A DNA stretch of 64,000 nt from Amycolatopsis sp. 2-15 (GTDB taxonomy: Bacteria > Actinomycetota > Actinomycetes > Mycobacteriales > Pseudonocardiaceae): the NCBI RefSeq assembly GCF_030285625.1, contig NZ_CP127294.1, forward strand, positions 3,482,001-3,546,000, in the 5' to 3' direction. The translations under genes and the position numbers were made by a program. Below the pieces are notes generated by a model that saw only the letters and a list, made by a program, of their open reading frames with translations, ran no database searches and was not told the origin of the DNA. Every line of letters begins with the position of its first letter. Position 1 is the first letter of the stretch. Positions 59,846-64,000 of the stretch are shown here, piece by piece.

Positions 59846-60882
59846 TGCGCACCGCGACCACGGTCGAAGGGTCGGCCGGCTGGGCGGAGACGCTGGAGTT
59901 CGTGCTGGAGGCCGAAAAGCTCGGTCTCGACGTGTGCTGGGTCGCCGAAGCGTGGGGTTCCGACGCGCCGTCGGTGCTCGGCTTCCTGGCCGGGCGCACT
60001 TCGCGGCTGCAGCTCGGCTCCGGGATCATGCAGGTCGGCGTGCGCACGCCGGTCGCGGTGGCGCAGGCAGCGCTGACACTCGCCGAAATGTCCGGCGGCC
60101 GGTTTTCACTCGGCCTCGGACCGAGCGGGCCGCAGGTGATGGAAGGGCTGCACGGCGTGCCGTTCGCGAAGCCGCTCACGCGGATGCGCGAGACGGTGGA
60201 GATCGTGCGCAGCGCGTTCGCGGGGGAGAAGGTCTCCTTTTCCGGCAAGGCTTTCGAGATCCCGCTGCCCGGCGAGGCGCGGCCGATGCGGCTCTCGTCC
60301 AAACCCAATGAAGACATCCCCATTTACCTGGCGACGCTGTCGCCGAAGATGCTGGAGCTCACCGGCGAGGTCGCCGACGGCTGGCTGGGCACCAGCTTCG
60401 TGCCCGAAGGCGCGGCGGCGTACTTCAGCCACCTCGATGCCGGCCTCGCCAAGTCCGGCCGCGTGCGGAGCGACCTCGACGTGTGCCAGGGCGCGGAAGT
60501 CGCCTTCGCCTCCGACGAGGACGAGCTGCGTGCGATGGTGGGCTCTCGGAAGAAGGAACTAGCGTTTTCCTTGGGCGGCATGGGTTCCGCGAGCACCAAC
60601 TTCTACAACGACGCCTACAGCCGCCAGGGCTGGGCCGAGGTCGCCGCGGAGGTCCGCGACCGCTGGCAGTCCGGCGACCGCGACGGCGCCGCTTCCCTGG
60701 TGACGGACGAGATGGTCCTGGGCACCACGCTCATCGGCACCGAGGACATGGTGCGCGCCCGGCTGCGCGTCTGGCGCGACGCCGGCGTCGACACGGTGCG
60801 CCTCTATCCGTCAGGCGATTCGCTCGACGCTCAGCTGGCCACGCTCGGCCGCGCGCTGGAGCTGGTGCGGCAGGTGGGTTGA
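59845..60882 (+). CDS. LLM-class (F420-dependent-type) oxidoreductase
   Basis: A 345-residue luciferase-like monooxygenase/F420-dependent oxidoreductase. LEAEKLGLDVCWVAEAWG, the RTSRLQLGSGIMQV strand, AEMSGGRFSLGLGPSGP and the C-terminal DTVRLYPSG are typical. Actinomycete members often use F420 rather than FMN, which cannot be proven from the sequence. Coupled with the SRPBCC gene, it may act on a hydrophobic substrate held by that protein. Confidence 0.92.
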   Translation: MRTATTVEGSAGWAETLEFVLEAEKLGLDVCWVAEAWGSDAPSVLGFLAGRTSRLQLGSGIMQVGVRTPVAVAQAALTLAEMSGGRFSLGLGPSGPQVMEGLHGVPFAKPLTRMRETVEIVRSAFAGEKVSFSGKAFEIPLPGEARPMRLSSKPNEDIPIYLATLSPKMLELTGEVADGWLGTSFVPEGAAAYFSHLDAGLAKSGRVRSDLDVCQGAEVAFASDEDELRAMVGSRKKELAFSLGGMGSASTNFYNDAYSRQGWAEVAAEVRDRWQSGDRDGAASLVTDEMVLGTTLIGTEDMVRARLRVWRDAGVDTVRLYPSGDSLDAQLATLGRALELVRQVG

Positions 60883-60951
60883 TCGTTCGGTTTGTCTGCG
60901 CGACCCGGCCGTCTCCGGGATAGTGGGGCTCCCCGAACGAGGAGCCCTCCG

Positions 60952-61503
60952 ATGCGCAAGATCGTGTCCACGTTGTTCGTGTCGCTCGACGGCGTCGTCG
61001 AGGCGCCGGACCGCTGGTCGCTGTCGCACTGGACGCCCGAGCTCGAACGCATCGTCGGCGCCGGCTTGTCTGACGCCGACGCGATGCTGCTGGGCCGCGT
61101 GACCTACGAGGGGTTCGCCGAAGCGTGGCCCGGCCGCGCGGACGACCCCGGCGCGGAGTTCCTGAACAACGTCCGCAAGTACGTCGCGTCCACCACGCTC
61201 ACCGCCGTCGGCTGGCAGCACAGCACCTTGCTGCCGCGCGACCTCGAACCCGCGCTCCGCGACCTCAAGGCCGCCCCCGGCGGCACCATCCTCACCAGCG
61301 GCAGCGCGACGCTCGTGCGCTGGCTGCTCGCCCGCGGCCTCGTCGACGAGCTGGTCCTCCTGCAACACCCCGTCGTCGTCGGCACCGGCCGCCGCCTGTT
61401 CCCGGCCGACGGCCCGCACCTGGACTTCGCGCTGGAGCGGTCGCAGGTGTTCGGCAACGGCGTGGTGCAGCTCGTCTACCGTCCGGCCGAACCGCGCGCG
61501 TGA
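60952..61503 (+). CDS. Dihydrofolate reductase-family (RibD C-terminal-like) protein
   Basis: A 183-residue NADPH-binding reductase-like protein. It starts MRKIVSTLFVSLDGVVEAPD and has DADAMLLGRVTYEGFAEAWP and the end HPVVVGTGRRLFP, all typical of the RibD_C group that is widespread in actinomycetes and distinct from true dihydrofolate reductase. GAGGAG lies 8 nt before the ATG. Function is unknown. Confidence 0.92.
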   Translation: MRKIVSTLFVSLDGVVEAPDRWSLSHWTPELERIVGAGLSDADAMLLGRVTYEGFAEAWPGRADDPGAEFLNNVRKYVASTTLTAVGWQHSTLLPRDLEPALRDLKAAPGGTILTSGSATLVRWLLARGLVDELVLLQHPVVVGTGRRLFPADGPHLDFALERSQVFGNGVVQLVYRPAEPRA

Positions 61504-61559
61504 TTTCGCGGCGCACGGCTCGGCTTTGGTCGCACTCGCCCGGCACCGCCCCAGCGCCT

Positions 61560-61640
61560 CAATGCGGCATTGGGTGCGTTGAGCGCACCGAACGCCGCAT
61601 TGGGTGCGTTGAGCGCACCGAACGCCGCATTGGGGCGCTC
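61560..61640. repeat. Palindromic repeat/terminator with a 30-nt exact duplication
   Basis: A 30-nt unit is present twice exactly (61571-61600, 61601-61630), each with a GGTGCG/CGCACC hairpin. Arms CAATGCGGC (61560-61568) and GCCGCATTG (61594-61602 or 61624-61632) allow alternative larger stems. The sequence CGCACCGAACGCCGCATTGGGG is the relative of the element at 39934-39988. It lies between convergent genes, as that one does. Confidence 0.8.
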
Positions 61641-61676
61641 GGTGCGGCCCGATGCGACCGCGGGGGTGAGGCGCGG

Positions 61677-63203
61677 CTAGTTCACCTGCCGGTCCTGGCC
61701 CTCCCAGAACGGCTTGCGCAGCTTGAACTTCTGGATCTTCCCCGTCGCCGTGCGGGGGAGCTCGTCGAGGAAGTCCACGCGCTTCGGGCACTTGTAGCCG
61801 GCCAGGTGCCGGCGGCAGTGCGTGATCAGGTCCTCGGCCGTCACGGGGGTGCCGTCGGTGACCACCAGAGCCGTGACGAGCTCGCCCCACTTTGTGTCCG
61901 GGATGCCGATCACGGCGGCCTCGCGCACGGCCGGGTGGGAGTTCAGGGCGTCTTCCACCTCGATGGACGACACGTTCTCGCCGCCGGTGATGATCACGTC
62001 CTTCTTGCGGTCGGCGATGGAGAGGTAACCGTCCTCGAAGCGGCCACCGTCGCCGGTGTGGAACCAGTTGCCCGCCTGCACGCGGGCGGTTTCGTCCGGG
62101 TTCTCCCAGTAGCCCTCGAGGTTCATGTTCGACTGGACGAGCACCTCGCCGTCGTTGTCGATCGACACGCGCACGCCCAGCGCCGGCGCGCCCGCGCGGC
62201 CCAGGAGCTTGGCCTGCTCGTGGGTGTCGAGGTCCGCCCACTCCGAGCGGAAGCGGTTGACCGTGAGCAGCGGCGACGTCTCGGTGAGGCCGTAGATCTG
62301 GATGAACTCCCAGCCCAGCTCGGCGCGCACGCGTTCGATGGTGCGGGTGGGCGGCGGCGCGCCCGCCACGACGATCCGCACGCGGTCTCGGCCGGGTATC
62401 TCGCCGTCCCACTTCGCGGCGCCGTCGAGCGCCGCGGTGACCACGGCGGGTGCGGCGCACATGATCGTGACGCCGTGTTCCTCGACGCGGCGCAGGATCT
62501 CGGTGCCGTCGACCTTGCGCAGCACGATGTGCCGGGCGCCGAGGCCGGTGACGCCGTAGGGCATGCCCCAGCCGTTGCAGTGGAACATCGGGAGGGTGTG
62601 CAGCAGCACGTCGTTGTCGTTGAGCGTGGTGTGCAAGGCGAACGTGGTGGCGTTGAGCCAGAGGTTGCGGTGCGTCAGCTGCACGCCCTTGGGCCGCGCC
62701 GTGGTGCCCGAGGTGTAGTTGAGCGTGGCGGTGGCCGATTCGTCGGGCTGCCACGGCCGCGGGTCGCCGTCGCCGCCGAAGATCTGCTCGTCGTGCTCGC
62801 CGAGCACGAACACGTGCTTCGCGGTGACAGAGTCGAGCAGCGGTTTGAGCTCCGGGTCGATCATCACGACGTCGGCGCCCGAGTGCTCCACGATGTAGCG
62901 CACCTCCGCCGGCGCGAGGCGGAAGTTCACCGGCACCAGGATGCGGCCCCAGCCCGAAACCCCGAAGAACGACGTGAGCAGCCGAGCCGAGTTGTGCGAG
63001 ACGATCGCGACGCGGCCGCCGACGGGCACGCCCAGCGCGTCGAGGTTGGCGGCCTGCGCGCGGGCCCGCCGGGCCAGCTCGCGGTAGGTGATCGCGCCCC
63101 ACGAGGCGGCGGGCTGGTCGGGTTCGTCCACCACTGCGATCCGGTCCGGGTACACCGTTTCCGCGCGGTCGAGGAAATCGCGGACAGCGAGGTCGTAGAA
63201 CAC
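61677..63203 (-). CDS. AMP-forming acyl-CoA synthetase (FadD-like)
   Basis: A 508-residue ligase with the motif LNYTSGTTARPKGVQLTHRN, the YGLTETSPL helper, WFHTGDGGRFEDGYL, ADRKKDVIITGGENVSSIEV and the catalytic Lys in PRTATGKIQKFKLRK. This pattern is that of medium-chain or aryl acyl-CoA ligases. GTG 63203 has AAGGGAT upstream, a moderate ribosome binding site. It follows the LuxR gene on the same strand after 91 nt. Confidence 0.93.
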   Translation of the reverse strand: MFYDLAVRDFLDRAETVYPDRIAVVDEPDQPAASWGAITYRELARRARAQAANLDALGVPVGGRVAIVSHNSARLLTSFFGVSGWGRILVPVNFRLAPAEVRYIVEHSGADVVMIDPELKPLLDSVTAKHVFVLGEHDEQIFGGDGDPRPWQPDESATATLNYTSGTTARPKGVQLTHRNLWLNATTFALHTTLNDNDVLLHTLPMFHCNGWGMPYGVTGLGARHIVLRKVDGTEILRRVEEHGVTIMCAAPAVVTAALDGAAKWDGEIPGRDRVRIVVAGAPPPTRTIERVRAELGWEFIQIYGLTETSPLLTVNRFRSEWADLDTHEQAKLLGRAGAPALGVRVSIDNDGEVLVQSNMNLEGYWENPDETARVQAGNWFHTGDGGRFEDGYLSIADRKKDVIITGGENVSSIEVEDALNSHPAVREAAVIGIPDTKWGELVTALVVTDGTPVTAEDLITHCRRHLAGYKCPKRVDFLDELPRTATGKIQKFKLRKPFWEGQDRQVN

Positions 63204-63294
63204 GTGCCGATCCCTTCGCGTCGAACGGGCAGCGCTGCCCGTGCGGCGATGATGCCCCCGCGGTGTCCACCCGGCCACCCCACAAAGAGGGTGC

Positions 63295-64000
63295 TCAGCC
63301 GAGCAGACCGGCCGCGCGGGCCCGGTTCACCGCCTGGATCCGGTTGCTGACGTCGAGCTTGCGCATGGCGTGTTTGAGGTACGACTTGACCGTGTTGGGC
63401 AGCAGCCCGAGCCGCTCGGAGATCTCGTCGTTGGTGCAGCCCTCGCTCACGAGCCGCAGCACGTCGAGCTCGCGCGGCGACAGCGTGATCCCCGGCGGTG
63501 CCTCGGCCGGACGCAGGCGTTCGCACACTTCGAGCAGCCGCGCGCGGGCCTCGTCGTCGTGCATCGAACCGGCGATCGCGAGGAGCTCGGCGCGCAGGTC
63601 GTGGTGCTCGCCCAGCGGCGGTGCCGCCACGCGGCGCCGGACTTCTTCCTCGACCTCGATGTCCCGCTCCAGCCGCGCGACGACAGCGCTCGCCGCGCGC
63701 AGGATCCGGTCGCCGAAGGTGATCGAGTCACGCGTCGCCGCATACAGAACCGCGCGCGTCGACGCGCCTACGCGCACCGGCAGGGCGACCATCGCCCGCA
63801 GCCGCTCCGGCGCGACGGCGCGGTCGTACTTGTGCGTGATGCCCTGCGCGTTGAGGTAGTCGATGACCGTCGACGGCCGCCCGAGCGCCACAGCCTTGCC
63901 GCCCAGCCCGGCGCCGGTGTCGACGCGGAGGTGCTGCAGCGAGCCCGTGGCCGTGCCGCGCAGCTGGTCGATCACGAGGGTCCGCGAGCCCGCCGACACG
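63295..64000 (-). CDS. LuxR-family regulator, 5' partial
   Basis: At least 235 residues are visible and the frame is open to the window edge, so the N-terminus is probably missing; the GTG at 63999 is unlikely to be the true start. The visible N-terminal half looks like the end of a GAF-type sensor domain (HLRVDTGAGLGGKAVALG, VALPVRVGASTRAVLYAATR), and the last 65 residues are the LuxR helix-turn-helix (LSPRELDVLRLVSEGCTNDE, LGLLPNTVKSYLKHAMRKL). It may control the acyl-CoA synthetase downstream. Confidence 0.9.
   Translation of the reverse strand, partial: VSAGSRTLVIDQLRGTATGSLQHLRVDTGAGLGGKAVALGRPSTVIDYLNAQGITHKYDRAVAPERLRAMVALPVRVGASTRAVLYAATRDSITFGDRILRAASAVVARLERDIEVEEEVRRRVAAPPLGEHHDLRAELLAIAGSMHDDEARARLLEVCERLRPAEAPPGITLSPRELDVLRLVSEGCTNDEISERLGLLPNTVKSYLKHAMRKLDVSNRIQAVNRARAAGLLG

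Overview
The window is very GC-rich, uses many GTG and TTG starts, and carries a complete conservon (sensor kinase, roadblock, DUF742 and GTPase genes), F420-type and SDR oxidoreductases, many TetR-type regulators and an LCP cell-wall ligase. Together these point to a filamentous actinomycete of the Pseudonocardiaceae, most like Amycolatopsis. The genus is inference from gene content and style. No rRNA, tRNA, CRISPR array or intact insertion sequence was seen, so this is a chromosomal, largely metabolic region.

Layout. 1-7.7 kb: a Baeyer-Villiger-type monooxygenase (5' cut by the window edge), a BldD-like regulator, an LCP ligase, a large protein joining a secreted phospholipase A2-like domain to a membrane acyltransferase-3-like domain, and a membrane diguanylate cyclase. 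7.7-8.4 kb: a gene-free stretch holding tandem six-codon mini-ORFs, each with its own ribosome binding site. 8.4-15.4 kb: an MFS exporter, an SDR, a long-chain acyl-CoA synthetase, a TenA-like protein coupled to kynureninase, and a small membrane protein. 15.6-19.6 kb: conservon cvnABCD behind a clear promoter. 19.6-24.5 kb: housekeeping-type genes (DoxX, NUDIX, HAD, alpha/beta hydrolase, DUF998, metallophosphoesterase). 24.7-25.8 kb: a DUF222 gene remnant and a nested minisatellite.

25.8-32.2 kb is a tightly coupled six-gene minus-strand catabolic operon: MHS transporter, GntR regulator, PEP-mutase/isocitrate-lyase-like enzyme, dihydropyrimidinase-like amidohydrolase, isochorismatase-like amidase and FAD oxidoreductase. 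A 35-nt palindrome lies in front of it. The likely theme is uptake and opening of a cyclic amide or imide, hydrolysis of the half-amide, then redox and C-C cleavage of the resulting acid; the substrate is unknown.

35.6-50.1 kb looks like one regulon: an acyl-CoA dehydrogenase and a zinc alcohol dehydrogenase, a fused E1 alpha-beta 2-oxoacid/acetoin-type dehydrogenase, an enoyl-CoA hydratase with a TetR repressor, and an eight-gene operon encoding an acetone/acetophenone-carboxylase-like HyuA/HyuB pair with a small partner, a CMD-family protein, three SDRs and an AMP-forming acyl-CoA ligase. Both divergent promoters share a 24-nt dyad site, which suggests common TetR control. A ketone or secondary-alcohol carboxylation route feeding CoA chemistry is the best reading, and it is the most promising undescribed system here.

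50-64 kb is a patchwork of regulator-target pairs (TetR/ABC-2 permease, HxlR/NmrA-like quinone reductase, TetR/GNAT, GlxA-type, HxlR), a secreted lytic transglycosylase, a frameshifted cupin, an SRPBCC-LLM pair, a DHFR-like protein, another acyl-CoA ligase and the truncated end of a LuxR regulator. Long palindromic terminators of related sequence recur between convergent genes.
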